Shown: piece after piece, positions 1 to 8,773 of the stretch
How positions within the stretch are numbered: position 1 is the first letter of the stretch
Layout of the letters: every line of letters begins with the position of its first letter
Source of the DNA: Glaciecola sp. UBA1851
GTDB lineage: Bacteria > Pseudomonadota > Gammaproteobacteria > Enterobacterales > Alteromonadaceae
Direction: 5' to 3'
Length of the DNA: 39,838 nucleotides
NCBI GenBank assembly: GCA_002338515.1
Contig: DDIL01000148.1
Coordinates: forward strand, 34,554 to 74,391
Translations under genes and position numbers: made by a program
The notes under the pieces: generated by a model
What the model saw: only the letters and a program-made list of their open reading frames with translations
The model's database searches: none
Told to the model about the DNA's origin: nothing

Positions 1-52
1 GTTAAGCAGTTGAGCAGTTAAACAAGCAAATAGATTGAAGGCCTAACATGCA

Positions 53-514
53 TCAGAACCAACGCGGGACTTTGTCTTGATATACCTTGTATTGCTCACC
101 ATGTTTCTTAATCAATAAATGTTCTTCAGGCAACACTTGTAAAAAGTGTAAGTACATCATGGTGATTGCCACAAAAATAATAAAACCGCTGTGTTGCCAA
201 TATAGTCCAACCGCACCCACAATCATAATCATGCCGACGTACATAGGGTTTCTAGTGACACCAAAAATGCCAGTTTCTACTACTGCTGTGGTTTTAAATG
301 GCAAACGGGGATCGAGTGTTGTTTTATGCTCTCTAAACACTTTAATAGCCATAAGAATAAAAACTAAAGCGCAAATCAAAACTAGTAGCGCAAACAATGT
401 TGCCATGTTTTGAGGAAAGCCAAACGTGGGGAATAACGTTTTTGTAAAATACATTAGTGCAATAATTACTAGCGTCACTATTAATGGCGGTATTTTTAAT
501 TCAAGCCATGTCAT
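53..514 (-). CDS. ICMT/PEMT-like membrane methyltransferase family protein
   Basis: A 153-residue integral membrane protein resembling the isoprenylcysteine carboxyl methyltransferase / phospholipid methyltransferase superfamily. About four hydrophobic segments are visible. The family hallmark is in the C-terminal half: a GVTRNPMYVG stretch near residues 85-94 followed by LPEEHLLIKKHGEQYKVY near 128-145, which in this superfamily forms the S-adenosylmethionine site (Arg-Asn-Pro-x-Tyr, then Glu-Glu and Tyr). The likely role is SAM-dependent methylation of a lipid or small hydrophobic substrate at the inner membrane; the substrate cannot be told from sequence. It lies 138 bp downstream of the thioredoxin-like lipoprotein on the same strand, so co-transcription is possible but unproven. 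Confidence 0.8.
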   Translation of the reverse strand: MTWLELKIPPLIVTLVIIALMYFTKTLFPTFGFPQNMATLFALLVLICALVFILMAIKVFREHKTTLDPRLPFKTTAVVETGIFGVTRNPMYVGMIMIVGAVGLYWQHSGFIIFVAITMMYLHFLQVLPEEHLLIKKHGEQYKVYQDKVPRWF

Positions 515-652
515 TTATATATCCATGTTGGCGGTAAATAACTGTGGGCAAACAGAGTAAAACACAGGCGTCGATAAACCAAATTACCAACAGCCTTTAT
601 TCGATAGCAGTAGCATAGTTACCTGAGGATAGATTTTCTAGTAATAAGCATA

Positions 653-1444
653 TTACTCCCAACTAAATGCATCGTAACTTGGTAGCGTTAAATTTACATT
701 TGGATTGTCTCGTACTTCTTCTCGTAATGCGTGAAGATCTTTTTGCAAGGTGTTTCGATAGTCTCTTACTTCTCCCCACAGGTCGTAAAACACTTGCTTA
801 TCTTCAAGCTGATTGCGTTCTTCTAATACCATTAACGGTGATAGCTTAGCGTAAGCCGATACTAAACGTTGAGTTTGAGTTTCAGAAAATTTTTGCAGTT
901 GTTGATGATAAGGCACGGGTGTTTGGCTTGAGCTGCCTTTTTGCGCCGCATTAGCAAAATAAGCAAGATACTCTTCGTAAGGAACGCTATCAGCACTTTG
1001 CCAAATTCTTAAACTAGATTCATTTAAAAGCTGCTCGTTAACTGGGTCAATAATTAACACTGTTGGTGTAGCAAAATAGGCTGGGTAGTTAAATCGCGCT
1101 AGTATATCGCGGTTGTCTTCGTAGTTTCCTACATCAATAAACAGGCTAACAAAACCATTGTTAATAATGCGGTTTAATTCAGGTTTGTTAAAGTTATCTA
1201 TAAGACCTTCGCTGTCATGACACCAATATGCGCCTAATACCAATAAAAATAGTTTATCTTCATTTTTTGCTTTCGTAATAGCAGCATCTAATTCACTGTA
1301 TTTTTGTTCGGTTTCAATGTACGAAAACGGCTTTTCAACAACTGAAGATGTTACTTCGCTATCAGATGATCTACAGCCTGTTATTAAACTCATACACATA
1401 ACAATCCAAGTTAAACTCGATATATTTATAATAGTTTTTTTCAA
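653..1444 (-). CDS. Thioredoxin-fold lipoprotein
   Basis: A 263-residue predicted lipoprotein. The N-terminus has a basic start, a hydrophobic stretch and a lipobox LITGC with the acylated Cys at residue 24. Residues about 50-150 resemble a thioredoxin-like fold of the DUF255/Thioredoxin_7 kind, with the motif GAYWCHDSEGL. Only the first Cys of the usual CxxC is present (WCHDS), so it is unlikely to be a classical dithiol oxidoreductase. A cis-Pro-like TPTVLIIDP segment follows, and the C-terminal 100 residues look helical. The start codon is TTG at 1444 with GAGAG about 11 bases upstream; no better in-frame start keeps the whole signal peptide. Function unknown, probably envelope redox or folding. 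Confidence 0.7.
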   Translation of the reverse strand: MKKTIINISSLTWIVMCMSLITGCRSSDSEVTSSVVEKPFSYIETEQKYSELDAAITKAKNEDKLFLLVLGAYWCHDSEGLIDNFNKPELNRIINNGFVSLFIDVGNYEDNRDILARFNYPAYFATPTVLIIDPVNEQLLNESSLRIWQSADSVPYEEYLAYFANAAQKGSSSQTPVPYHQQLQKFSETQTQRLVSAYAKLSPLMVLEERNQLEDKQVFYDLWGEVRDYRNTLQKDLHALREEVRDNPNVNLTLPSYDAFSWE

Positions 1445-1767
1445 AGTTTTAGGCTCTCGTAAATAATTGTATTGAAATAGATTATACTAATTCTAATTGA
1501 TTATTCGCTACATAATCAGGATTGCTCTTTAAGTTGAACAGACATCGCTCTGATAGTATAAACAAGCTAAGAAACTAACCTATAAAACGATTTTAATCAA
1601 AATTCTATATATAATTAAACGAACATATAAAGAAGGTAACGGTTACATAAAATGACATAGCGAAATTTAGGCATAGTTTTGTTTGTTAACTTATGCCTTT
1701 AAAGGTAGGCTTATTGTTAGTCTACTCAAGAAGACCGTTCAGAAACTATAATAAAACAGGTATTCAG
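1445..1767. other. Divergent intergenic region
   Basis: This 323-bp AT-rich gap separates the leftward thioredoxin-like lipoprotein gene from the rightward PH-domain gene. I see no convincing gene. It holds a plausible rightward promoter (1534-1562). The frame opening at 1693 extends the PH-domain gene by 25 residues but lacks a good ribosome binding site, so I treat 1693-1767 as leader. Confidence 0.5.
1534..1562 (+). promoter_or_regulatory. Candidate sigma-70 promoter for the PH-domain gene
   Basis: TTGAAC at 1534-1539 and TATAAA at 1557-1562 are separated by exactly 17 bases, close to the sigma-70 consensus. It would give a leader of about 200 bases before the ATG at 1768. AT-rich DNA gives such matches by chance. 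Confidence 0.35.
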
Positions 1768-2337
1768 ATGTCAGAAAAAATATTATTAGAAGCTTCATTT
1801 AACCCCAAAGTAAAAACGTACTTTTTAGTGAATGCTATCCTATTAAGTGCGCTATTTGTATTTTCTATTCCACTTATCCCCATTATCGCAATTATTGTTT
1901 GGATTATTGCTGACAAACAGCTTAAAGCTATGTCGGCACGTTTGTTAGAAAGAAAGTTAGTGGTAAAAAAAGGGATATGGTTTGTTGTTGAAAAATCGAT
2001 ACCGCTTGAAAAAATAACTGACGTGGCAATGTCTCAAGGCCCGCTAATGAGAATGTTTGATTTATACGCGCTTAGTTTCGAAACCGCAGGGGCAACGGCC
2101 GATGGTGCATTGGTTAGGCTAGTAGGAATTGAAGATGCAGCAAATTTTAGAGAGTCTATATTGGCTCAAAAAGATAATTTGTTAAATAAGCAGGAAAGCG
2201 AGCAAAGTTCGGCGCAACCATCGTCAAGTTCGAGTGCTCCCGTTTTAAATACTGCAAACGACGAAACAATTCAGAACTTAACAAAAAGTGTGCAAAATAT
2301 TGAAAAATTATTAGAAGAGTTATTAGCGAAAAAATAA
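1768..2337 (+). CDS. PH-domain (bPH2/DUF304-like) protein
   Basis: A 189-residue protein starting at ATG 1768, with an ACAGG ribosome binding site 7 bases upstream; a longer frame from 1693 adds 25 residues without a good SD. Residues about 18-50 form one or two membrane segments rich in Leu, Ile, Val and Pro. Residues about 55-135 resemble the bacterial pleckstrin-homology fold of DUF304/YdbT-type proteins: a basic strand (LERKLVVKKGIW), then VEKSIPLEKITDVAMSQGPL and the RMFDLYALSFETAG segment typical of the family. The last 50 residues are a Ser/Gln-rich linker and a short amphipathic helix that may form a coiled coil (IQNLTKSVQNIEKLLEELL). Function unknown; probably inner membrane with a cytoplasmic PH domain. 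Confidence 0.75.
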   Translation: MSEKILLEASFNPKVKTYFLVNAILLSALFVFSIPLIPIIAIIVWIIADKQLKAMSARLLERKLVVKKGIWFVVEKSIPLEKITDVAMSQGPLMRMFDLYALSFETAGATADGALVRLVGIEDAANFRESILAQKDNLLNKQESEQSSAQPSSSSSAPVLNTANDETIQNLTKSVQNIEKLLEELLAKK

Positions 2338-2374
2338 CCGTATTGAAAAATCATTTTTTAAAAAAAGTTAATTA

Positions 2375-2388
2375 GTACATTGGTGTAC
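2375..2388. promoter_or_regulatory. Small dyad upstream of the SSF-murQ operon
   Basis: GTACA TTGG TGTAC is a perfect 5-bp dyad with a 4-base spacer, 54 bases before the symporter start and downstream of the previous stop. Its place fits an operator for a sugar-responsive repressor, but the arms are short and no regulator gene is adjacent. Confidence 0.25.
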
Positions 2389-2442
2389 AAAATCTATTTA
2401 GTTCGTCCTAAATAAACATAAAACAATAATAAGAGTATTTTA

Positions 2443-4026
2443 ATGATTGACCAATTCTCCCTTTTAGATTGGGCTATATTTCTAGGTTACGGGTTAATAT
2501 TAGTGTCTACAGGCATCTGGTTTAATCAAAAAGCACAATCCAGCCGGGACTATTTTTTAGCGGGTAACCAAATGCCAATTTGGTTAGTTAGTGTGTCGGT
2601 ACTGGCTACCTCCCAATCTGCCGCTACATTCTTAGGCGGGCCTGATCAAGGTTACAGGGGAGACTTAACTTATTTAGCTACCAATTTAGCAGGGTTTATT
2701 GCGGCTATTTTTGTTGCGTACTTTTTAATTCCTAAGTTCTATCAGCATAAAGTCTTCACAGTTTATGAGTTGTTGGCACAGCGTTTTGGCAATAATGCGA
2801 AATATCAAGCTGGCACAGTGTATTTGGTCGGTCGATTGTTTGCGAGCGGAGCACGTCTTTACATGGCGGCTATTGCGGTTGCTATGATTTTATACGGCAA
2901 TATAGAAGCCGCAAATGTTGTATCCTCAATTTTAATCATTGCTGGTATTGGCTTTGCTTATACCATGTATGGAGGGGTGCGAAGCGTTATTTATAGTGAC
3001 ATGATCCAAGCATTGGTTTATATCAGTGCAGCTTTATTAGTACTAGGTTATTTATTAACAAGTATTCCTGCCGATTTCTCTACCATTTATCAAGTGCTTG
3101 CTAACCCTGGCCCAGACGAAGAATCTAAACTTAAGCTGCTCAATTTTAGCCTCGATTTTGGTGGCGCAGGCGTTTTCAGTTTTTGGGCAATTATCACTGG
3201 GTTTGTACTATTAAATATCGCTGCTTTTGGTTTAGATCAAGACGTTACCCAAAGAATGCTAACCTGTAAGGATGAAAAAAGTGCGGTAAAAGCCTTGGTT
3301 ACTTCTATTTTTATGGGAATACCGGTTGTTCTCATTTTTGTGTGTATTGGGCTATTGCTGTACGTGTATTATCAACGGCCAGATATTATGACCTTAGGTG
3401 ACGTCACTAATGGCGATGCACCTACGCCAGAGTTTGTTGGACAAACTGTGACTATTTTTATGTATTATGTGCTTACCGACTTACCTAATGGTATTAAAGC
3501 CATTGTTACCATCGGGATTATTGCCGCGGCCTTATCAACGCTCAATTCTGGACTAAACAGTATGTCGTCTGTTGCGGTACAAGATATTTATAAGGGATAC
3601 ATTTGTTCGGTATTGAAAAAGCAAGCGCCTAGTGAACAGCAACTTGTATTAGCTGGTCGTATTAGTATGGGAATAGTCGCTTTGTTATTGAGCGGTATGG
3701 CAGCGCTTTGTTATTATTGGCAACAATATACCGATACACCTTTGCTCGCTTTTGCGCTAAGCGTAATGGTATTCTCATATAGTGGCCTGTTGGGTGTGTA
3801 TTTTACTGCATTGTTTACTAACAGAGGTTCAAATAAATCAATTATTGCAGCCTTACTAATAGGCTTTACTATTCCAACCTTAATGCAACCCTATGTGCAA
3901 ACTCTCTATTTGTCAGAAGCAAATCAATTTGATATTAACTTTGCATATCAGTTGCTTATTGCTACTACCGTTGCCACAATTGTGTGTTGCTTAGGAAAAC
4001 GCTCATACGCAGAGCCATTAACATAA
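2443..4026 (+). CDS. Sodium:solute symporter (SSF family)
   Basis: A 527-residue polytopic inner-membrane protein of the sodium/solute symporter family, with about 13-14 hydrophobic segments. Family features are the N-terminal DYFLAGNQMPIWLVSVSVLAT segment (about residues 36-56) with its Ser/Thr-rich TM1 helix, GGVRSVIYSDMIQ near residue 180, LDQDVTQRM near 265 and a Ser-rich NSGLNSMSSVAVQD near 370, characteristic of SGLT-like transporters. It should couple sodium import to uptake of a sugar or related solute. murQ begins 18 bases after its stop, so N-acetylmuramic acid, anhydro-MurNAc or a muropeptide sugar is an attractive but inferred substrate. SD-like AAGAG precedes the ATG. Confidence 0.88.
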   Translation: MIDQFSLLDWAIFLGYGLILVSTGIWFNQKAQSSRDYFLAGNQMPIWLVSVSVLATSQSAATFLGGPDQGYRGDLTYLATNLAGFIAAIFVAYFLIPKFYQHKVFTVYELLAQRFGNNAKYQAGTVYLVGRLFASGARLYMAAIAVAMILYGNIEAANVVSSILIIAGIGFAYTMYGGVRSVIYSDMIQALVYISAALLVLGYLLTSIPADFSTIYQVLANPGPDEESKLKLLNFSLDFGGAGVFSFWAIITGFVLLNIAAFGLDQDVTQRMLTCKDEKSAVKALVTSIFMGIPVVLIFVCIGLLLYVYYQRPDIMTLGDVTNGDAPTPEFVGQTVTIFMYYVLTDLPNGIKAIVTIGIIAAALSTLNSGLNSMSSVAVQDIYKGYICSVLKKQAPSEQQLVLAGRISMGIVALLLSGMAALCYYWQQYTDTPLLAFALSVMVFSYSGLLGVYFTALFTNRGSNKSIIAALLIGFTIPTLMQPYVQTLYLSEANQFDINFAYQLLIATTVATIVCCLGKRSYAEPLT

Positions 4027-4044
4027 GCGATATATTCTTAAATT

Positions 4045-4977
4045 ATGCAAACAAAAGATAACCAAACTTCCATCCTTTTAAGTCAGCTCGATAAGCTTGT
4101 TTCAGAAGGCAGAAATCCTAAAACCATGCAGTTAGATTCGCTGAGTGTGATAGATATACTCAGTACCATTAATAATGAAGATAAAAAAGTTGCTGAAGCG
4201 GTATCTGAAGCAATAAACGATATAGCTAAAGCAGTTGAATATGCTGTTGAAAGTATTAAGCAAGGCGGAAGGTTGGTTTACATGGGAGCTGGAACATCAG
4301 GGAGATTAGGTATATTAGATGCTGTTGAATGTAGGCCTACTTTCAGTGTGCCTGATGATATGGTCATTGGCTTAATTGCCGGTGGCGAGCGTGCATTAAT
4401 TCATGCGGTGGAAGGAGCTGAAGATAACGAGGCGCTGGCCATACAAGACTTAACTTCTATTCAGTTAACCGCAAAGGATACCTTAGTGGGTATTGCTGCA
4501 AGTGGACGAACACCCTATGTTATAGCTGCTATAGATTACGCAAATGAGCTAGGTTGCAATACAGCTTGTGTGGTGTGTAACCCGTCGTCAGTATTACTAA
4601 AAAAGGCAAAAGCAGGTATATGCGCTGAAGTAGGACCCGAGTGTTTAACTGGCTCTACAAGAATGAAATCGGGTACGGCTCAAAAGCTTGTGCTAAATAT
4701 GATCAGCACAACGGCGATGATCAAGTTGGGTAAAGTGTACGAGAACTTAATGGTTGATGTAAATGCAACCAATGAAAAGCTAAATGCCAGAGCGGTAAGG
4801 ATTGTTATGCAAGCAACAGATTGTTCACAGCAACAAGCACAAGAAGCGTTACAGCAATCAGGTCAAAAAGCAAAGCTTGCCATTCTTATGATTTTAAGCG
4901 GGTTAGATGTAGTAAGTGCAACATCACTTTTAAACGAAAATAGAGGCCATCTTCGCAGTGCATTAAGTAATCGATAA
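4045..4977 (+). CDS. murQ: N-acetylmuramic acid 6-phosphate etherase
   Basis: A 310-residue MurQ. The enzyme cleaves the D-lactyl ether of MurNAc-6-phosphate to give GlcNAc-6-phosphate and D-lactate in cytoplasmic peptidoglycan recycling. The SIS sugar-phosphate domain is clear: GAGTSGRLGILDAVECRP at about residues 81-98, with E95 matching the E. coli catalytic Glu83 and E126 (HAVEGAED) matching Glu114. The family signature TGSTRMKSGTAQK follows, then the C-terminal helical QQAQEAL and GLDVVSATSLL regions. Length matches the family. It is the second gene of an apparent operon with the SSF symporter, 18 bases apart, with a weak SD. Neither anmK nor a MurNAc kinase is in the window. Confidence 0.95.
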   Translation: MQTKDNQTSILLSQLDKLVSEGRNPKTMQLDSLSVIDILSTINNEDKKVAEAVSEAINDIAKAVEYAVESIKQGGRLVYMGAGTSGRLGILDAVECRPTFSVPDDMVIGLIAGGERALIHAVEGAEDNEALAIQDLTSIQLTAKDTLVGIAASGRTPYVIAAIDYANELGCNTACVVCNPSSVLLKKAKAGICAEVGPECLTGSTRMKSGTAQKLVLNMISTTAMIKLGKVYENLMVDVNATNEKLNARAVRIVMQATDCSQQQAQEALQQSGQKAKLAILMILSGLDVVSATSLLNENRGHLRSALSNR

Positions 4978-4999
4978 ATTGAACTGATTAATAAGTAAG

Positions 5000-5803
5000 C
5001 TACCCCTTTATAAGTGCCGGAAACCAACTGCCAGCACTTATTCCAAATAAGCCTACCAAAAATACTAATGAAATCACGAGTAAAATTGTGATCATAAGAC
5101 CCTTTATCACTGTGTTCCTTGTTTTCTCTGCGTATCTTAACAGTTCAAATAGGAACAAAGGCAAGATATATGAACTAACACTTATCATCACTAATGTTGG
5201 GCCTGTAAAATCTTTGGTATTGATGCCAATACTGCCGAAAACTATAAACCACGCAAACAGTGTTAGTCGAAAAAACAATACACCATTGGCGGCTAAATAA
5301 AGCCTAATCGCCCAAATTTGGTGATGATTAAACTGTTTTTTTCGTGCAGTTAATACTGCAAAATAACTGCTTACTAACACTACCGTACCAGCAAAGAAAG
5401 TCATCGAATGCATAAGGGTATTCCCAACCGTTCCTCTAACAATAATCAAATACATGCCTGCTAAAGCGATGGTACAGGCTAAGACTACAAACAATCTTCC
5501 ATTGATACGATGAAATCGTGGAAGCTTATTTCGTATGGTGGGGATTAACTGAAGGCTTCCTCCAACAATCATAACAATTGCAAAAAGAACATGAATACCA
5601 TAAATTGTATTGCCAAGGGTATCTTCCGCTACATAGGCTGTGGCGTTAAAATTGTTCCACTTGGCTGGGTCTGCATTAAGTGCTGAAAAACCATAACCTA
5701 AAGCCAAGTATGTAACAAATACTAATTGCGAGGCAGCCAAACAAATAAACCAGAAGCGTTTACTTAATTTCAGAATCATTTGTGTTTTATTGGTACGAGT
5801 CAT
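5000..5803 (-). CDS. DUF2306 integral membrane protein
   Basis: A 267-residue membrane protein with about seven hydrophobic segments, matching the DUF2306 predicted-membrane family: conserved HVLFAIVMIVGGSLQL, the HRINGRLFV motif after the third segment, and HHQIWAIRLYLA before the fifth. The conserved His residues might bind heme or metal, but no function is established to my knowledge. I place the start at the ATG at 5803, with AGGA 7 bases upstream; the frame also has an ATG at 5809, but that SD would be almost adjacent to it. It is divergent from a membrane-anchored AraC regulator across about 190 bp, suggesting that the regulator controls it. It converges with murQ 22 bases away. Confidence 0.75.
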   Translation of the reverse strand: MTRTNKTQMILKLSKRFWFICLAASQLVFVTYLALGYGFSALNADPAKWNNFNATAYVAEDTLGNTIYGIHVLFAIVMIVGGSLQLIPTIRNKLPRFHRINGRLFVVLACTIALAGMYLIIVRGTVGNTLMHSMTFFAGTVVLVSSYFAVLTARKKQFNHHQIWAIRLYLAANGVLFFRLTLFAWFIVFGSIGINTKDFTGPTLVMISVSSYILPLFLFELLRYAEKTRNTVIKGLMITILLVISLVFLVGLFGISAGSWFPALIKG

Positions 5804-5992
5804 TATCATGTCCTAAATTCTCTATCAACATTTGTTTGGTGTTCACAATAATGGATTAACAAACATGAGAATTCTGTTCAGTTTCCGAATTTGAATATAG
5901 AAACATCCACTAACAAATGCTTTTTGCACACTGAGTTGTATATGGCTAGACTGCAAATTCATTGGATTGTGTTGGATATAATGGTGAAATAA

Positions 5993-7114
5993 ATGTTGCT
6001 TTCGTTAAGTACCGCTGAAATGGCTTATTTTTGTTTGTTTATTGTGTCGTTTATTTTTTTACTTAAACAAGCTTTCGTCAAAAACAAACAACAGGTACAT
6101 TTTTTGTTCGCTATTTTTTGCGCATCGCTTTGTATGATGTGTGTTCAGAAGCTCACCGCATCGAACATAGGTATTTATCAATATGTGATTGGGTTTGCTG
6201 CTTGTGCAACTTGCAATATGGTTTGGTTGATTTCGAGAGCTTTGTTTCGCGAAAAAAACGCTGTCACCACTCGTCATATTTTCGTAGCGGCGTTAATTGC
6301 ATTATTAATTATTGCTAATCAAACATGGCATATTGTTAATGAAAGTGAAGTAAGTGGATTATTGCCACAAACCCTTATGTACCAATTAAAACTAGGTTTG
6401 AGTGAGACCACAAACCTGCTATCTTCAGCCATTCTAATGCTATCTTTTTGGGAAAGCTTGCGAGGTCTTTCTGCTAAAACCAGTCAACAAAAAATCCCAC
6501 ATATCATCTTTGCCTCAGCCTTTTTTATTGCCGTATTTTCTTCTACGGTTATATCCAAAGTCTTTGTTTCGCCAAGCAATCAAGCCGCGATAAGCCCGTG
6601 GATAGTTTTTTATTCGGCAACACTAATTATCTTGGCAATTGAGGTGGTGATATTACTCAAAGCTAAACTTGTGAGCGAGAATAGCGCTAAGTCTTTAGAT
6701 GACAGAAAAGATTCAAACCTCTGTTTTAATGAACATGATAATCAGCATATTATTCTCAGCGAAGAAGACAAAATCTTAACGGCTAGCATTGAAAACCTTA
6801 TGGTTAAACAAAAAATTTATTTGCAAGGCAATATTAAACTAGTCGATTTTGCCACAGCACTTGATGAGCCAGAATATAAAATAAGCCGGCTAATTAGAGG
6901 GCATTTTAACAGCCCTAATTTCAACCATTTTATTAATCGTTATAGAGTGGAATATGCAAAAGAGTTATTAAAATCTAAACAAGCAGAAGAGTGGAGCATT
7001 CTAGTAATCGCCTTAGAGTCTGGCTTTTCTTCGCTGGTTTCTTTTAACCGAGCATTTAAGAATTTGGTAGGTGAAAAACCTAGCCTATATCGGGCAAGTG
7101 ATGCAGTATCTTAA
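5993..7114 (+). CDS. Membrane-anchored AraC-family transcriptional regulator
   Basis: A 373-residue regulator in two parts. Residues 1-225 contain about six or seven hydrophobic helices. After a charged linker, residues about 265-370 form an AraC-type DNA-binding domain with two helix-turn-helix units: KLVDFATALDEPEYKISRLIRGHF, then ILVIALESGFSSLVSFNRAFKNLVGEKPSLYR, the classic AraC C-terminal signature. Such membrane-linked AraC proteins are thought to sense an envelope or membrane signal and act in cis on DNA. It is divergent from the DUF2306 gene, its most likely target, and may autoregulate. Its stop codon lies within an inverted repeat shared with the convergent gene. Confidence 0.85.
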   Translation: MLLSLSTAEMAYFCLFIVSFIFLLKQAFVKNKQQVHFLFAIFCASLCMMCVQKLTASNIGIYQYVIGFAACATCNMVWLISRALFREKNAVTTRHIFVAALIALLIIANQTWHIVNESEVSGLLPQTLMYQLKLGLSETTNLLSSAILMLSFWESLRGLSAKTSQQKIPHIIFASAFFIAVFSSTVISKVFVSPSNQAAISPWIVFYSATLIILAIEVVILLKAKLVSENSAKSLDDRKDSNLCFNEHDNQHIILSEEDKILTASIENLMVKQKIYLQGNIKLVDFATALDEPEYKISRLIRGHFNSPNFNHFINRYRVEYAKELLKSKQAEEWSILVIALESGFSSLVSFNRAFKNLVGEKPSLYRASDAVS

Positions 7115-7160
7115 CTCACGGGAAAATAGGCTATGTGAATTCAGAGATTGTGAGTTAAGA
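7109..7160. repeat. 11-bp inverted repeat spanning two convergent stop codons
   Basis: TCTTAACTCAC at 7109-7119 is perfectly complementary to GTGAGTTAAGA at 7150-7160, with a 30-base loop. The TAA stops of the AraC gene (7112-7114) and of the convergent unknown gene (complement of 7155-7157) sit inside the two arms. There is no T-tract on either side, so this is not a typical intrinsic terminator, though the stem would form in both transcripts. Confidence 0.6.
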
Positions 7161-8057
7161 AGACGGTGTAAAGACTTCCCAACCGGTTTCATTTCTAATT
7201 AAAAAATTGGTGGCAAGCCCATGCGCTGCAGGTGTCTCCGGATCATTGACAATACTGATTATTCGGGATAGAGCATCTTTTTGTTCTGAGCCCGTAACAA
7301 ATACGATTGAACGAGTAAATGCAAATACTACAATTTCACCTTTTACAGGGAAGTTGTCTTTTGTCCACAATTGATTAACCAACAAAAATGAGGCTTCGTA
7401 GTTTTCATCGGCAACAAGATAAGAAATAAAATTTGCGTCTCCTGATATGCCAACTTCAGGTACCTGTGTCATCAGATTCTGAAGGGCTCTTTCTTTTAGT
7501 GCTTCAGGAAGCAGGTTTAAGTCATTAACATCATCATTGCTCAAAAACTGCATGTTAGTTGGAGTGTCATATACATACAGTAGATTTAAGCCATTATTCA
7601 GTGATTCATAGTAAACTGGAAATGAAGCATCAGGTGCTTGCTGCCTCATTAATCTTTTGGTGTTTTCTATGTAACCATCATCTTTAAGCACAGGCATAAT
7701 AGTTAATAATCTCTCCTCCGCAGATGGTTCTTCTTTTACCAAATCATTGAAAGGTGTCAGAAATTGTTCAAAAACTTCATTAATTTGCTTTGGGTAATTT
7801 AGATATGTGGCGTATGCATTGTCCAAATAGGTGAAGTAATCCGAGCCATCAGGTCTAATTGTTTGGATGCCAGAGTCCTCATGAATTTTGTGTTCACTTT
7901 CTGGTTGTATTTGTTTCTTAAATTCAAGAGCTTGCAGCGTAAATTCGCTTTTTGTCAAAATAGAGTCAGCGAGGCTAAAGCATGTGAAAAAAACGAGCAC
8001 CAAGGTGCTTAAAAAGCTAAAAGGTCGAAGAATATTTGTATTTGTTGCGAAGTACAT
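7155..8057 (-). CDS. Exported protein of unknown function
   Basis: A 300-residue protein I do not recognise. From the ATG at 8057 it has a typical signal peptide: polar start, Arg, a long hydrophobic core (FLSTLVLVFFTCFSLADS) and likely cleavage after LADS or nearby. The mature part is acidic and of mixed alpha/beta character, without Cys pairs or a catalytic motif I can name. A central acidic stretch (FLSNDDVNDLNLLPEALKERALQNL) and a C-terminal hydrophobic strand (EIVVFAFTRSIVFVTGSEQK) are visible. A longer frame starts at 8081 but has no SD, whereas GGA lies about 7 bases before 8057. It converges with the AraC gene. Exported or periplasmic is as far as sequence goes. Confidence 0.65.
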   Translation of the reverse strand: MYFATNTNILRPFSFLSTLVLVFFTCFSLADSILTKSEFTLQALEFKKQIQPESEHKIHEDSGIQTIRPDGSDYFTYLDNAYATYLNYPKQINEVFEQFLTPFNDLVKEEPSAEERLLTIMPVLKDDGYIENTKRLMRQQAPDASFPVYYESLNNGLNLLYVYDTPTNMQFLSNDDVNDLNLLPEALKERALQNLMTQVPEVGISGDANFISYLVADENYEASFLLVNQLWTKDNFPVKGEIVVFAFTRSIVFVTGSEQKDALSRIISIVNDPETPAAHGLATNFLIRNETGWEVFTPSS

Positions 8058-8303
8058 AAAAATTCCATTTACAAGTATCATGGTGAGAGACTATCAAAAA
8101 AATGTTCGAAAACAAAAAAAGTTTGATAATTATATGGTTAGATAAGCCTTAAATAGAATGTTTGACTGACAAAAAACATGATTGAATTCCTTTTCAATTG
8201 ATCATTGACTATAAAGTGATATTTTTAATTCGAAAAGGTCGGTGTTTAATGGGGTTCTCTGCGCTTTTTTGTGTTCTTTGCCTTTACAAAGATAAGTTTG
8301 TGT

Positions 8304-8450
8304 ATGTTTCTAATTAAACGATTGCAATCGGTCCGCTATCGATCCCAGGTCTTGCAAGTTGAGAATTTTGCAATTGAAAATATTAAAGAGTTGAAAGCTA
8401 TCAGGCAAGTCAAAGCCCATTGCCGACCCTGGGACAAGCAAACATGGTAA
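8304..8450 (+). CDS. Candidate 48-residue basic small protein
   Basis: An ATG frame of 48 codons with a protein-like composition: a basic N-terminus (MFLIKRLQSVRYRSQ), an amphipathic, probably helical middle (VENFAIENIKELKAIRQVK), and a C-terminus with Cys, Pro and two Trp. No good ribosome binding site is visible. It may be the tail of a decayed gene or chance. No family recognised. Confidence 0.2.
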   Translation: MFLIKRLQSVRYRSQVLQVENFAIENIKELKAIRQVKAHCRPWDKQTW

Positions 8451-8659
8451 GGTTGAGGCAAGGTCTTTCGCATCTCTCTACTCCGATTTCAGCATCAAAA
8501 GTCCGTTTCCCTCACTATCCTAAAACAAATCTTTCGCAGATTTCTTCAACATCACAAAAGAGTAACTACACGACTACCGCTAAATGCAGCTGGTATAGTG
8601 ACTAGTCTATATTGTTTAATTGCCCTGTCCTATACTCGATGAATTAGGTTGAGGTGAAT

Positions 8660-8773
8660 ATGCATAAAAACATGACTACTGATGAGTTAGTTATTACAAA
8701 TCAAATATTGATATTCAAAGTTTTGTTTCCATCAGCAAGTTGGGTTGTGTTTGTTTTTTCGCTAGTATTATGA
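8660..8773 (+). CDS. Candidate 37-residue membrane peptide
   Basis: An ATG frame of 37 codons preceded by GAGGTG five to six bases upstream, one of the better SD matches in the region. The N-terminal half is polar (MHKNMTTDELVITNQ) and the second half is a continuous hydrophobic segment (ILIFKVLFPSASWVVFVFSL) that could span the membrane. It ends 50 bp from the stop of the convergent vapC. Unknown; could be a small membrane peptide or chance. Confidence 0.25.
   Translation: MHKNMTTDELVITNQILIFKVLFPSASWVVFVFSLVL

Noticed and set aside
8420..8605. A 61-codon plus-strand frame in the gene-poor stretch
   Set aside because: No SD and low-complexity Ser/Thr composition; it overlaps the 48-codon frame. 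Kept only as part of the unexplained region.
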